Assembly: GCA_963543845.1 (NCBI GenBank)
Contig: CAUUCL010000001.1
Span: forward strand, 43,488 to 107,487
Source: CAUTNH01 sp963543845
GTDB taxonomy: Bacteria; Bacillota_I; Bacilli_A; Acholeplasmatales; Acholeplasmataceae
Reading direction: 5' to 3'
Length of the DNA: 64,000 nt
The notes beneath the pieces were generated by a model that was not told where the DNA came from, made no database searches, and saw nothing but the letters and a program-made list of their open reading frames with translations. Both the position numbers and the translations under genes were made by a program. Positions 34,567-44,727 of the stretch are shown here, piece by piece (position 1 is the first letter of the stretch; each line of letters begins with the position of its first letter).

Positions 34567-35385
34567 CTACATTATTAAAAGTGGTTTATAATCGCCATCT
34601 GTTGTTTTTTTATAAACAGCAACTAATTTATTATTGTTTACTATTTTAACAAAATCATCATCTAAATTAAGTTGCAGATGCACTCCATTTTTTACTTTAA
34701 AGACCATCTCATCTTTAATTGTTTGCACTTTAATATTTAAAATATCTAAAACCTCATCTATGCTGTATTCTAAATTTTTGCTATCTAGCTTAAAAGGCCC
34801 GATTTCCTCTCTTTTTAATTTTTTACAAGTTGCAATAGCATTATTGTTTAACATTGCAAAATCTTCAATAAGTGCTCTTATATAAGTTCCTTTTGATACT
34901 CTTGATATAAATTTAAAATTAGTATCATTTATTTTAGATACACTAAAATCATAAATAGTAACTTTATTAGGTAAAAGTGAAAAATCCTTGTTTTCTCTTT
35001 TTAACTTATATGCTGAAATTCCATTTACCTTCTTAGCTGAATAACTTGGCGGAACTTGCATATAGGTGTAATTTTTCAGTGATGACATTTTATCTAAATT
35101 TATATTTATATTATTTTCTAATACTACCGATCCTGTAATATCGGCTGTATCAGTTTTTATTTTGGTTATAAATTCACCCGTGTATGTTTTATCTAAATTT
35201 AAAAATAAATCTGATAATTTAGTGGCTTTTCCTAAAAGAATAATAACAAGTCCGCTAGCAAATGGATCAAGCGTTCCACAATGTCCTATTTTAACTTTTT
35301 TATCATTTATCTTTTTTTTAATATCTCTTATTAAATCATAAGTGGTTATCCCACTTTTTTTATTTATTAAAATTACTTTATCCAT
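34567..35385 (-). CDS. truB: tRNA pseudouridine55 synthase TruB
   Basis: 272 residues. Forms pseudouridine 55 in the tRNA T-loop. Catalytic motif GHCGTLDPFASGLV with the essential Asp; KKSGITTYDLIRDIKK is the usual start region. The start overlaps the rsmE stop by 1 nt; ribF follows 8 nt later, as in many Firmicutes (truB-ribF). Confidence 0.96.
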   Translation of the reverse strand: MDKVILINKKSGITTYDLIRDIKKKINDKKVKIGHCGTLDPFASGLVIILLGKATKLSDLFLNLDKTYTGEFITKIKTDTADITGSVVLENNININLDKMSSLKNYTYMQVPPSYSAKKVNGISAYKLKRENKDFSLLPNKVTIYDFSVSKINDTNFKFISRVSKGTYIRALIEDFAMLNNNAIATCKKLKREEIGPFKLDSKNLEYSIDEVLDILNIKVQTIKDEMVFKVKNGVHLQLNLDDDFVKIVNNNKLVAVYKKTTDGDYKPLLIM

Positions 35386-36080
35386 TATTCAATACACTGC
35401 TTTATATAAGATATTGCTGACAAGGCTGCGCACTCAGCTTTTAAAATATTTTTCCCAAGAGAGACAATTTTTAAATTTTTCTCTTTTAAAAAAAACTCAA
35501 TTTCACTTTCACTAAATCCACCCTCAGGACCGATTATAATTAAAATTTTATCTTTTTTATCTATACTATTAACATAATCTCTTAAAGTTTTATTTTTTTC
35601 ATTTTCATAGCAAACAAAGATTTTATCAAATCTTTTAAAATCATATTCTTTAATATTGTCAAAATAACTAATATTAGGATAATAAAATAAATTAGCAACC
35701 TCTGCCGCCTCTTTTGATATTTTTAAAAATCTATCGGATTTTTTCATAAAATAAAAATCTTTTTTAATGGTTCTATTAAATGATACAAAATCTATTTTGC
35801 ATGCTCCAAACATTGTTGCATACTTTATAACAAACTCATTGTTATCTTTTTTCAATAATCCTTGTAAGAGAGTTATATCTAAATGAAAACTATCTTTTAG
35901 TTTTTCAATTTTACTATAATATACTTCATTATTTTTAATTAAAATATCCGAAATATAACACTCATCATTAAAACAAACGACTACCTTCTCGCCGCTTTTT
36001 AGTCTTATAACATCTTTTATATGATGTGTTATTTCTTTTTCAAATTTTCCTGTATCAGAATCTATAAAGTATCGGTGCAT
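35385..36080 (-). CDS. rsmE: 16S rRNA (uracil1498-N3)-methyltransferase RsmE
   Basis: 231 residues of the SPOUT methyltransferase class. Characteristic IIGPEGGFSESEIEF and the C-terminal knot LGKNILKAECAALSAISY (LGxRILRxETA in most members). The N-terminal PUA-like domain begins MHRYFID. It sits 18 nt after the ATPase-like gene and 1 nt overlaps truB. Confidence 0.93.
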   Translation of the reverse strand: MHRYFIDSDTGKFEKEITHHIKDVIRLKSGEKVVVCFNDECYISDILIKNNEVYYSKIEKLKDSFHLDITLLQGLLKKDNNEFVIKYATMFGACKIDFVSFNRTIKKDFYFMKKSDRFLKISKEAAEVANLFYYPNISYFDNIKEYDFKRFDKIFVCYENEKNKTLRDYVNSIDKKDKILIIIGPEGGFSESEIEFFLKEKNLKIVSLGKNILKAECAALSAISYIKQCIE

Positions 36081-36098
36081 AGCTTAAAATAAAGATAA

Positions 36099-37724
36099 TT
36101 AAATTATCTCCTCATACTTCATTTTAATTTCTTTTTTATAAAAACTAAAACATACAATAATTTTTTTAGAGTAATCTTTTATCTCATCAATATAATTTTT
36201 CTCTTTTATTTGCTTTAGTCCTTCATCTAATTTTTTATCCATATCAGATAAGCTGCTTGCTTTTTTAAATTCAAAGATGTAAGAGTATTTATTTTTATCA
36301 AAGTTTCTAAATGCAATATCATATCTTCCTTCTCCTAATTCAGTATTTGATTTATAACTTCCAATTCCAAGAGAGTATAAAATTGTTGCAAAAGCAATAT
36401 GATATGTTCTTTCATCAGTATTTTTAGGTAAATCCATAAATGAGTAGGCATCATTAAAAATTGACTTTAAAAACTTCTCAACACCCTTTAAATATCCCTC
36501 GTTTAATGAATCTCTTAAGTTTATTAAATCATTAGGAACTTTATAAAGTCCACTTGCAGATATATCAGATATTGAATGAAGAACTTCCTTATTTACAATC
36601 CTTGAACTTCCGTCGATATTATTTGTAATGTATCCTATTGAAATCATATAAGCAAATAATTTATTAGGATCATTTAAATCCTCAATTATAAGTTTACCTG
36701 GATCTGAATTTCTAAGTCTAACTGATTTTCCTTTTGCAAGTTCGATAAATTCTTGTTTTATATTATTAGGTGCTTTAATAAGCATTTTACTTATTAGCTC
36801 GGCAGATGATGTCATTGTCCAGTATGGCTTTAGTTTTTTCTCGTATAAAAAGTTAAGAATTGACCATGGGTTATACATCTCACTTTTTCCAAAAAGATAT
36901 CCATCATAGTAATCTTTTACATCGGCTTTATATTCGGTAAGATTATATTCTTTTAGTGCGGCTAAAACCTCATTATTCGTAAAACCGAAAGAATCAGAAA
37001 AAGGATCAACATCAAGACCATATACTTTCAAATTATTTAGTCCTGAAAAAATATTACTGTGAGTTATTCTAGTTATTCCTGTAATAACTGCTTTTTCTAA
37101 ATAGGGATTAGTCTTTAAAGCAGATGAGTACAAGTTAGAAAAAAATTGAATAGCCTTATCAATGTATCCATTTTGAAAGGCATTTAAAATAGGTGCTTCA
37201 TATTCATCAATTAGGAGAATAACTTTTTCATTATGGTGTTTATGAAATATTTTTGAAAACTGATAAAGGGCTGTACTAAGAGACATTTCATCGACATTTT
37301 TAATGTCATCGATTATTTTCTTATCTTCACTACTTAAGTCATTAAATTCATCGATTTTTTCAAGCAGTATAGAAAATTTATTTCTTAGCATTTTAAGCAT
37401 ATCACTAAAATTATTTGATTGTAAGTCCTTCATTGTAATATTTATAATAGGATACTTCCCTTGATTTTCCATATATTTTGATTTAGAAATTATAAGATCA
37501 TCAAATAGTTTTTTATTCTCATGATTATTTTCTATATTATAAAAATAATCAAGCATAGAGATAAATAAGGTCTTACCAAATCTACGAGGCCTTGGAAAAA
37601 GATAAACTTTCACACTAGATTTTAAACTTTCAATTAAATCTATTGAGCCAGTTTTATCAACATAATATAAATCATCTTCAATTATCTCTTTAAAATCCTC
37701 TGTTCCAATTGGTAAATTTTTCAT
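36099..37724 (-). CDS. AAA-ATPase-like / PD-(D/E)XK nuclease-family protein
   Basis: 541 residues of a family widespread in gut Firmicutes and Bacteroidetes, often in many copies per genome. The N-terminal AAA_ATPase-like domain begins LPIGTEDFKEIIEDDLYYVDKT and has the Walker-like RPRRFGKTLFISML; a Walker B-like LLIDEYEAP follows. The C-terminal PD-(D/E)XK domain shows GEGRYDIAFRN and IFEFKKA (D, ExK). The biological role is unresolved; mobile or defence-related functions have been proposed. First gene of the run to rsmE-truB-ribF-darA, with TATAAT at 37749-37754 and AAAGGAGC before ATG. Confidence 0.85.
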   Translation of the reverse strand: MKNLPIGTEDFKEIIEDDLYYVDKTGSIDLIESLKSSVKVYLFPRPRRFGKTLFISMLDYFYNIENNHENKKLFDDLIISKSKYMENQGKYPIINITMKDLQSNNFSDMLKMLRNKFSILLEKIDEFNDLSSEDKKIIDDIKNVDEMSLSTALYQFSKIFHKHHNEKVILLIDEYEAPILNAFQNGYIDKAIQFFSNLYSSALKTNPYLEKAVITGITRITHSNIFSGLNNLKVYGLDVDPFSDSFGFTNNEVLAALKEYNLTEYKADVKDYYDGYLFGKSEMYNPWSILNFLYEKKLKPYWTMTSSAELISKMLIKAPNNIKQEFIELAKGKSVRLRNSDPGKLIIEDLNDPNKLFAYMISIGYITNNIDGSSRIVNKEVLHSISDISASGLYKVPNDLINLRDSLNEGYLKGVEKFLKSIFNDAYSFMDLPKNTDERTYHIAFATILYSLGIGSYKSNTELGEGRYDIAFRNFDKNKYSYIFEFKKASSLSDMDKKLDEGLKQIKEKNYIDEIKDYSKKIIVCFSFYKKEIKMKYEEII

Positions 37725-37748
37725 TTATAAGCTCCTTTTTATATACTT

Positions 37749-37754
37749 ATTATA
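37749..37754 (-). promoter_or_regulatory. -10 box upstream of the ATPase-like gene
   Basis: GG-TATAAT on the minus strand 24 nt before the ATG at 37724, followed by the ribosome binding site AAAGGAGC. No clear -35 box. Confidence 0.45.
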
Positions 37755-37842
37755 CCTGTTTTAGAATTATTTTCAAAATAAATAAAATAATTGAATTTAT
37801 CTTTATAGTTCTTTAAGTGATAGTCTAATCTGAATAAATTTT

Positions 37843-37870
37843 ATCAAAAAGAGGCCTTACGGCCCCTTTT
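37843..37870 (-). terminator. Terminator after the giant surface lipoprotein gene
   Basis: AAAAGGGGCC-GTAA-GGCCTCTTTT with Ts after it on the minus strand; the G-U pair works only as minus-strand RNA, which fixes the orientation. Confidence 0.85.
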
Positions 37871-37896
37871 AGATAGTAAATTTATTTTACCAAATA

Positions 37897-40800
37897 TTAT
37901 TTAGCAATGAAAGATATATCCGCAAGATATACAGACCATGTTGCCTTTTTTTGCTCTTTCTTATCGATAACAACTTTCACAAATCTAACAGTTTTTTTAT
38001 TTGTAGTTTCCATCTCATATTTAAACTTATGTTCATTATTTTCCGCAACCCCAATTAAATCAGATTCTGTAAATTCCTCAATTGTTGAGCCATAAAAATG
38101 AAGTTTAGTCATGTTATTAGAATTAGGAGCTGATCCCAAGAAATGCATAACGATTTTGTCAATTTCAACATTATGTTTAAATTCAAATAAAAGTTCAACT
38201 TTTCCAGTAGTCCAATCATATTGCACCAATGCTCTCGTATTTAAATTTGCCTCTCCTGTATCTAAACTATCATAACATTTTCCTATTGCAAATTCATCTT
38301 TCCAAGACGGTCTACCTTGTAAAATTTTTAAATCTTTTATTAGTCCATTCATTCTTGAACCTGATGCTGGTTTTGGTGCCCAATTAGCAGTAAATTTAGT
38401 ATTTCCCTTAACTAGATATCCAACAGGATCTACTTTTTGACCATCAATTAACCATCCATCAAATACAAAGTTATCCTTTTTAAGATAAAATTCATCAAGT
38501 ACAATATCCTCTGTAAGCTTAGTTCCTTTTTCATGTTGCATTACAACATCATCGGCACTACCATTATATGTTCCACCATTAAGATCAAATCTTACCTCGG
38601 ATTTTTCATCAGTTTTTTTCTTAATTACTTCAATTTCTTTTGAAACTTCAAAACCATCAACATACAGAATTGAAATCGTTACTCTGTATTTATCACCTGC
38701 AATTTGTTGAACTAAAGTTTTAACTTTTGATTCATCAAAATTATATTCAGCCTCAATATAATCTTTAATTTCATCAGTTGTAAGCATTTCTTCAGAATCC
38801 TTTATTACAAATTCAACTGGTTTAACCATATCAAGATAATCTTGAATCATTTTCATAGACGCAGGATCTTTTTCCCAAACTGCTTCCAATTCTTCATCTT
38901 GTGTAAGAATTGTAGCTCCCCATGCGATTTCTTGATTTGTTGATTTAATAAGCCATGTTTTTAATCTATAATGATCTTTTGTAGGTGTTGGGAACATATT
39001 CTTAAGAAGTGGAACTCCTTTAGGAATATCTTTAACTACATCATCATGACTACCATTTATTAGTCCACCATTTAATTTTAAAGTTCCTCTAACAGTTTCA
39101 GTTTGTGCATATGCTTCAATTTCATATATTCTTGCAGCCGAGTTTGAAGCTTGTTCTGCTTGAGCTATTTTTACTCTAATTCTCTTAACTGGTGCACCTG
39201 CAAATGAGTGTTTAGAATAGCTTGAGCGGTTATCATCAACAACTTGCCAATCTTTCCAAACTCCATCACTTCCAGCATATTGGATAGTGAATTTTTTAGT
39301 ATTCATAGATGCAGACTCACCGCCCATTTCAGCATGAACAATATTTATTTGAGCAATAAACATCTCAGATGATAAGATACCTTCAATCCATTTTTCAGCA
39401 GAACTATTATCACACCATTTAGTGTTATTTCTTCCATCAAATGCTTTTTCTGGTGATTCGTTGTAGTTTACGTATGCTGATGCATCGCTTCCTGTAAATG
39501 CGCCTGCACCAACTTTAGATACTCTAACTATTTCAACATTTTCTTTTGTCTTTGAGTATGTTGGAACCTTCTTAGATTTTAATGTTACATCGTATTTATC
39601 AGCTTTTCTTTCAACAGATACTTCTACGATTTCGCCATTTGTGAAATTAGATATGTGAGCTGTGATATCATTTATTTCATTGTCCTCATGAACATAACCC
39701 ATCTTATCTTGAAGTTTATTAAACTCATTCATGAACTCATCTTTAATTTCGCCTTCAAGATCATATTCAAGTTCAAATGTAACATCGCTTGTAACATTTA
39801 TTGTTAATTTATAATTACCTGCTTTTAAATCATCTAATCTATTAACACCATTTACTGTAAACTTACTTACTGCATGGTATTGTTTTTGTGCTACCGCAAT
39901 TTCTACATTGCTTCCAGATACAATTGAATCAGGGAATAATGTTGGATCTGTTAATGTTATACCATCAATTAGGTTTATCTTATAAGTTGTTACTTGTTTC
40001 CATTTAAATACAAGTGTTGCTCCATCACCATTATCATAGCCATCTTCCCATGTTTTTGGTTTTTGGTGTGATACTAATTTTGCATCTATTTCGACATTTC
40101 CTGCTCTTCCCATCGCAAAGGCATCTTTTCTTGCTAGCATCATTGTGCTTGGTAGAGTTATTTTTTCTATTTGAGTATTTCCTTTAAAGGCATTTCCTTC
40201 AATTTCTACTACTCCCTCTTTAATTATTAAAATCTTAGTAGTAGTGTTTTCTGCAAATGCATACTTAGATATTTTTTCAATGTCTGCTGGAAGTTCAGCG
40301 TTTTCCTCTAAATTCTTAGCATCTACTAATACCTTATTTATTACAACTGCTTTATCAGATGTTTGTTTTTGGCTAAGCCATTTAGTTCCTTTAATAAAGT
40401 CTTTTCCAAATTCTTTAACGCCAGTTCCAAATGTAATATCACCAAGATTTGTATCACCATTAAATGCATCATCCTCGATTGCTTTTACGCTATCTGGAAT
40501 TACTACTTTCTCAATTGTAATATTATCTTTGAAGGCATCCTTTTTAATTCTCTTAATTTGGGCACCTTCAACATTTTCTGGAATTGCGAATTCTTTTAAT
40601 GTGTTATTTTTTAATCTTACAAATACTAACTCATTATTTTCATATGCTAAATCATAATCAGGATTTACATCAGCATATTTTGCTTTTAGGGTGATTGATT
40701 TTACTACTGGTTTTGTAAAATCATATACGCTATCATCTAAGAACCAGCCTACAAATACTTTTCCAGGTTTTGTTGGAACAACGCTTGGCTCACTAGCCAT

Positions 40801-43800
40801 CTCGCCTTTATTTAATACTTGCGCTTTTATCTCATCTGAAACATTTCCGCCATCAAGGTCAAATGTTACTTTATTCTTATATGCCCAGTGGAAAGTATAT
40901 AATCCAGCTTTTCTTGATTCATGTTCTCTAATTTGATTCCAATCATTATTCCATGTAGTTGGGGCACTCTCAACTTCTGATACCATCACATCTAAATGGA
41001 TTGGATCTTTATTTCCTCCTGTATAGTATGTCTCAAAGATAAATCCTCTTTTTTCTATTTTCTTAATTGTTCCTGGGATTTTTACCTTCTTTAAATCACC
41101 ATTAAGATAAAATGCATATGAATCAATATATTCAACACTTTCAGGTATTTCAAGCTCCTCAATGTTTTTTAAATTGATAAATGCTCCTTTAGCAATTCTT
41201 TTTACATTAGGAATTTTATCAGCTGCAGTCATCTTTGATGCATCAAGTAGTGTATCGTTTGCTACGATAAAATGACCCTCATTAAGTCTATCATTATACC
41301 ATGCAGTATCATCAAATGCACCAAAACCAAATCTTGTAAGAGATGTAGGAATAGTTATTTTTTTAAGACTAGTTGAAAAGCTAAATACTTTATCACCGAT
41401 TTCTTTTAATCCTTCAGGTAAAACTATTTCCTTAATTCCAGTATTATAAAATGCCTCTGCTCTTATATATTCAAGCTTACTTCCTTCCTCAAAAGAGAAT
41501 TTAGTAATTTTTGAAAATAATGTTCCCGCAAATGCTCTAAATCCAATATACTTAACAGATTTTGGAAGAGTTAACTCTCTATTTCCAAGTTTTGATTTAA
41601 AGAATGCATAACTTGAAATTTCCTCTATATCTTTTCCAAATGTAATATTTGAACAATCATATTCAGAAAATGCCCATTCACCAATTTTTTTAACATTATT
41701 TGGTATAATCATATCCTTTGTGAATGCACCATCAGCTGCAAGTAAAACACCATTTACCACAAGAACATGGTCATCATTTTCAACACCTTTTTTAAGCCAT
41801 TCAGAATTAGCAAATTGATTTTTATTAATATTTGTAAAGTCAGAATCTTCAAATACAACTTTTCTTAGTGTCTTTGCTGCAAATGCATTATGACCAATTG
41901 ATTTAAGAGATGCAGGAATTACAATTTCTTCAATACTTGTCTCAGCAAAAGCAAAATCAGAAACAACTTTTACTGATTGAGGAAGTTTAACTTTTTCAAG
42001 CTTAGAAAGGTAAAACGCTCCACAGTGGATTTCCTCAAGTTTATTTCCTAAAATTGTTAAACTCTTTATTGTTTGATTAAATTCAAATGCTTGCTCACCA
42101 ATTGCGACAATTGTGTATTTAACGCCAGAAACTGTTAGTGTTTCAGGAATATATAAATGAGCAATTCCAGGTTTAACACCAGTTATTCTTGCATTAGTGC
42201 TTCCTTCTTCTACTTTTTCAAATTCTAAATAAGTTTCAGTATCAAATACTGGTTTTATTTCAATGTTTTGCTCAACTTTAGTTACGCCAAATTTAAATTC
42301 ATCATTAGTATCTTTATTTATCCATTTTAATAATTTATATCCTGGCAGAATAATTTCTTCACTAAATGGATATTCAAGAGTTTGTTCGTTTAAAACTCTC
42401 GCAGTAAATCCATCATAGTTAGATTTATTTAATATATCCTCTACGATATTAAACTTAACAGTGTGCGCACCAGCAGAATATTGTGCGTAAATAGTTTCAT
42501 CATAATCCATTATTTTATTAAACGGAAATGGAGTATTTCCATCTTTATCTGTTGTCCAAGATTTAAATACATCTTGACTATTTATATAAGTAAGCTCGCT
42601 TGCTTTTGGAAGTTTGTCTTCAGTAAGTTTGCTCTTTTTATAAACTGTTATTACTGGTTTATCCATACCTTTATATGTCGCTTTTCCTTGTAGGTCTAAT
42701 GTTACTTTTACAACCTCAGGTAAAACTGTTAAATCTTTTGTAAAGGTTGCTTCACCGCTTAGTTTATGGGTTAGTGTTATCTCAAATTTATTCTCATCTT
42801 TTTTAACTACTTCAACTTTTGCGACAATGCTCATATCTAGTAGCTCTTCTAGTTTTTCTTTTACCTTTTCAACTTGTACATTACCATCTGGTGCAACTAC
42901 TCTTACATCAGATAACTTGTTAAACTCTTCTTCTAGTTTTTGGATATATTCTTGTTTTACTTTAAACTCTACCTTTAAAGTAATGTTTCCTGTCATCTCG
43001 AATTCATACTCATTATTATTTATCTCAGACATTGGAACAGGAATATTATTTTTTGATAAAGTTTTTAAATCCTTATGCTCTGGCGTTTTAATTCTTATTT
43101 TTACTCTTGTTCCTTGAGTAATTGAATCAGGATTAGCTGCTGCTGGTTCTACTATTTCAATAAAATTAGAATCGAAAGTTAATCCAAATTTTGGAAGTAT
43201 TTTCTTAACTTCATATGTTTTATCTTTTTTAGCCTTTTCGTTATCTTTATGAACTAGCTCTACATTATACTTTTTACCAGCTTCAACTTCAGTAACATTT
43301 ACATTAACCACTGAGTTATCAACTATATTATTTAATCTCTCTTTTACTTTTTCAACAGTTATATTTTGGCTTTGCTCAAGTTCTATCTCAAGTAAGTTTG
43401 AAACTAAAGCATTATCTATTTTTTCCAACTCTTCGTCAATTTCAGTTAAAAATTGTGTTAAGTCCTCAGCTTTTTCAAATTCATATTCATTAACTGCTGT
43501 TAGAGTAACATCTTTTTTATGAGTTAGTTTTATCTCGTATTTTTTACCTGCTTCTTTTTCTACAACTTCAACACTTACTTTATCTGTATCTACTACCTCT
43601 TCGATTTTTGCTTTAACATTTTCAAGTGTTACATCATCTGAAAGCTCAATCTTGCCATTTTGAACTAAGGCATCAACTTTAGCCTTTTCTGCATCAAGTT
43701 CAGCTTTTAAAGGATTAGTTGCATTTTCTAGTTCTACTTCTACTGTTGTATTTTTGGTAATTTTAAAAGTTATCTTGTTTGCTACAAGCTCACCTTTTTT

Positions 43801-44727
43801 CTCTTCACCATTTATCTTAAATGATTTTAAAGTTTTTCCTACTTGCGGGATAAACTCAAGTTCTACATCAGTATTTTCGGCAATTTTAGCTAAGTTAGCT
43901 ACATTTGCTTTTACCTCAGCAGGCAGTGTTAAACTAAAATAATTAACTATTGGGTTATTTTCAAGTTCTACCTCTACTGTTGTGTTTTGTGTAATTTTAA
44001 AAGTTAATTTATTAGCTACTAATTTATCCTTTTTCTCTTCACCATTTATCTTAAATGATTTTAGGGTTTTTCCTGCTTGTGGGATAAACTCAAGTTCTAC
44101 ATCAGTTCCTTTTTTAATCTTTGTTAAATCAGCAACGTTTGCTTTTACCTCAGCAGGTAGTGTTAAACTATAATTTTCCTCAACTACGCTTGTTTCATAT
44201 TCAATCTCAACTTTTGTATCTTGAGTTATTTTAAATGTTATCTTGTTTGCTACAAGCTCACTTTTTTTCTCTTCACCATTTATCTTAAATGATTTTAAGG
44301 TCTTTCCTGCTTGCACAATATGTTCAAGTGTTACATTTGTATCTTTATCAATACTATTAAGATCTTTTATACCTTCAGCTTTTACATCATTTGGCAGGCT
44401 TAATGATACTTGCTCTATCCATTTTGCTGTAAGTGTTATATCTTTTTCAATTTTCTCTGCTTCACTGTTAAATAATGCTCCATCTAATAACCAGCCTGCT
44501 AGTCTATTTTTCTCTTTTACTGGTTTTGGTATTTGTTCTGCAGATAATTTTTCTCCATGTTTTACTAATACTTCAACACTATTTGTGTTTCCTGAAACAT
44601 TTCCACCGTTTAAATTAAATAATACTTTCTTATCAACTTTTTTACATGAGTATAAAAATAATCCAAGCGATAAGAATAAAAATAGTACAGCAATTACTTT
44701 TATATATAATTTATTTTTTATTTTCAT
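37897..44727 (-). CDS. Giant multidomain surface lipoprotein (2276 residues)
   Basis: A lipoprotein signal (hydrophobic helix, LYSC lipobox, Cys28) anchors it to the outer face of the membrane. Readable domains: InlB/Flg_new-type beta repeats (FNLNGGNVSG near 35-105, again near 680-760, 1290-1355, 1875-1940 and 2045-2115), three near-identical 73-residue repeats (about 108-335), an unfamiliar alpha/beta module recurring between 340 and 2040, BspA-type leucine-rich repeats LRR_5 (about 840-1280 and 1362-1575), an F5/8 type C (discoidin) carbohydrate-binding-like domain (about 1731-1873) and a second discoidin-like domain at the C-terminus (2124-2276). No catalytic domain is visible, so adhesion or glycan capture is the likely job. 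It is 15 nt downstream of the GH18 gene in the same cre-controlled operon. Confidence 0.88.
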   Translation of the reverse strand: MKIKNKLYIKVIAVLFLFLSLGLFLYSCKKVDKKVLFNLNGGNVSGNTNSVEVLVKHGEKLSAEQIPKPVKEKNRLAGWLLDGALFNSEAEKIEKDITLTAKWIEQVSLSLPNDVKAEGIKDLNSIDKDTNVTLEHIVQAGKTLKSFKINGEEKKSELVANKITFKITQDTKVEIEYETSVVEENYSLTLPAEVKANVADLTKIKKGTDVELEFIPQAGKTLKSFKINGEEKKDKLVANKLTFKITQNTTVEVELENNPIVNYFSLTLPAEVKANVANLAKIAENTDVELEFIPQVGKTLKSFKINGEEKKGELVANKITFKITKNTTVEVELENATNPLKAELDAEKAKVDALVQNGKIELSDDVTLENVKAKIEEVVDTDKVSVEVVEKEAGKKYEIKLTHKKDVTLTAVNEYEFEKAEDLTQFLTEIDEELEKIDNALVSNLLEIELEQSQNITVEKVKERLNNIVDNSVVNVNVTEVEAGKKYNVELVHKDNEKAKKDKTYEVKKILPKFGLTFDSNFIEIVEPAAANPDSITQGTRVKIRIKTPEHKDLKTLSKNNIPVPMSEINNNEYEFEMTGNITLKVEFKVKQEYIQKLEEEFNKLSDVRVVAPDGNVQVEKVKEKLEELLDMSIVAKVEVVKKDENKFEITLTHKLSGEATFTKDLTVLPEVVKVTLDLQGKATYKGMDKPVITVYKKSKLTEDKLPKASELTYINSQDVFKSWTTDKDGNTPFPFNKIMDYDETIYAQYSAGAHTVKFNIVEDILNKSNYDGFTARVLNEQTLEYPFSEEIILPGYKLLKWINKDTNDEFKFGVTKVEQNIEIKPVFDTETYLEFEKVEEGSTNARITGVKPGIAHLYIPETLTVSGVKYTIVAIGEQAFEFNQTIKSLTILGNKLEEIHCGAFYLSKLEKVKLPQSVKVVSDFAFAETSIEEIVIPASLKSIGHNAFAAKTLRKVVFEDSDFTNINKNQFANSEWLKKGVENDDHVLVVNGVLLAADGAFTKDMIIPNNVKKIGEWAFSEYDCSNITFGKDIEEISSYAFFKSKLGNRELTLPKSVKYIGFRAFAGTLFSKITKFSFEEGSKLEYIRAEAFYNTGIKEIVLPEGLKEIGDKVFSFSTSLKKITIPTSLTRFGFGAFDDTAWYNDRLNEGHFIVANDTLLDASKMTAADKIPNVKRIAKGAFINLKNIEELEIPESVEYIDSYAFYLNGDLKKVKIPGTIKKIEKRGFIFETYYTGGNKDPIHLDVMVSEVESAPTTWNNDWNQIREHESRKAGLYTFHWAYKNKVTFDLDGGNVSDEIKAQVLNKGEMASEPSVVPTKPGKVFVGWFLDDSVYDFTKPVVKSITLKAKYADVNPDYDLAYENNELVFVRLKNNTLKEFAIPENVEGAQIKRIKKDAFKDNITIEKVVIPDSVKAIEDDAFNGDTNLGDITFGTGVKEFGKDFIKGTKWLSQKQTSDKAVVINKVLVDAKNLEENAELPADIEKISKYAFAENTTTKILIIKEGVVEIEGNAFKGNTQIEKITLPSTMMLARKDAFAMGRAGNVEIDAKLVSHQKPKTWEDGYDNGDGATLVFKWKQVTTYKINLIDGITLTDPTLFPDSIVSGSNVEIAVAQKQYHAVSKFTVNGVNRLDDLKAGNYKLTINVTSDVTFELEYDLEGEIKDEFMNEFNKLQDKMGYVHEDNEINDITAHISNFTNGEIVEVSVERKADKYDVTLKSKKVPTYSKTKENVEIVRVSKVGAGAFTGSDASAYVNYNESPEKAFDGRNNTKWCDNSSAEKWIEGILSSEMFIAQINIVHAEMGGESASMNTKKFTIQYAGSDGVWKDWQVVDDNRSSYSKHSFAGAPVKRIRVKIAQAEQASNSAARIYEIEAYAQTETVRGTLKLNGGLINGSHDDVVKDIPKGVPLLKNMFPTPTKDHYRLKTWLIKSTNQEIAWGATILTQDEELEAVWEKDPASMKMIQDYLDMVKPVEFVIKDSEEMLTTDEIKDYIEAEYNFDESKVKTLVQQIAGDKYRVTISILYVDGFEVSKEIEVIKKKTDEKSEVRFDLNGGTYNGSADDVVMQHEKGTKLTEDIVLDEFYLKKDNFVFDGWLIDGQKVDPVGYLVKGNTKFTANWAPKPASGSRMNGLIKDLKILQGRPSWKDEFAIGKCYDSLDTGEANLNTRALVQYDWTTGKVELLFEFKHNVEIDKIVMHFLGSAPNSNNMTKLHFYGSTIEEFTESDLIGVAENNEHKFKYEMETTNKKTVRFVKVVIDKKEQKKATWSVYLADISFIAK
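43740..44405 (-). repeat. Three tandem coding repeats of about 230 nt
   Basis: Inside the giant lipoprotein gene a unit of about 73-77 codons occurs three times in a row; each contains GKTLKSFKINGEEKK and ends in KITxNTxVEVE. The copies are very similar in DNA as well, so copy number may change by recombination. Confidence 0.8.

Noticed and set aside
40244..40657. 137-codon plus-strand frame opposite the giant lipoprotein gene
   Set aside because: Antisense to the leucine-rich repeat region; composition mirrors the repeats and the same pattern recurs opposite other repeat copies.
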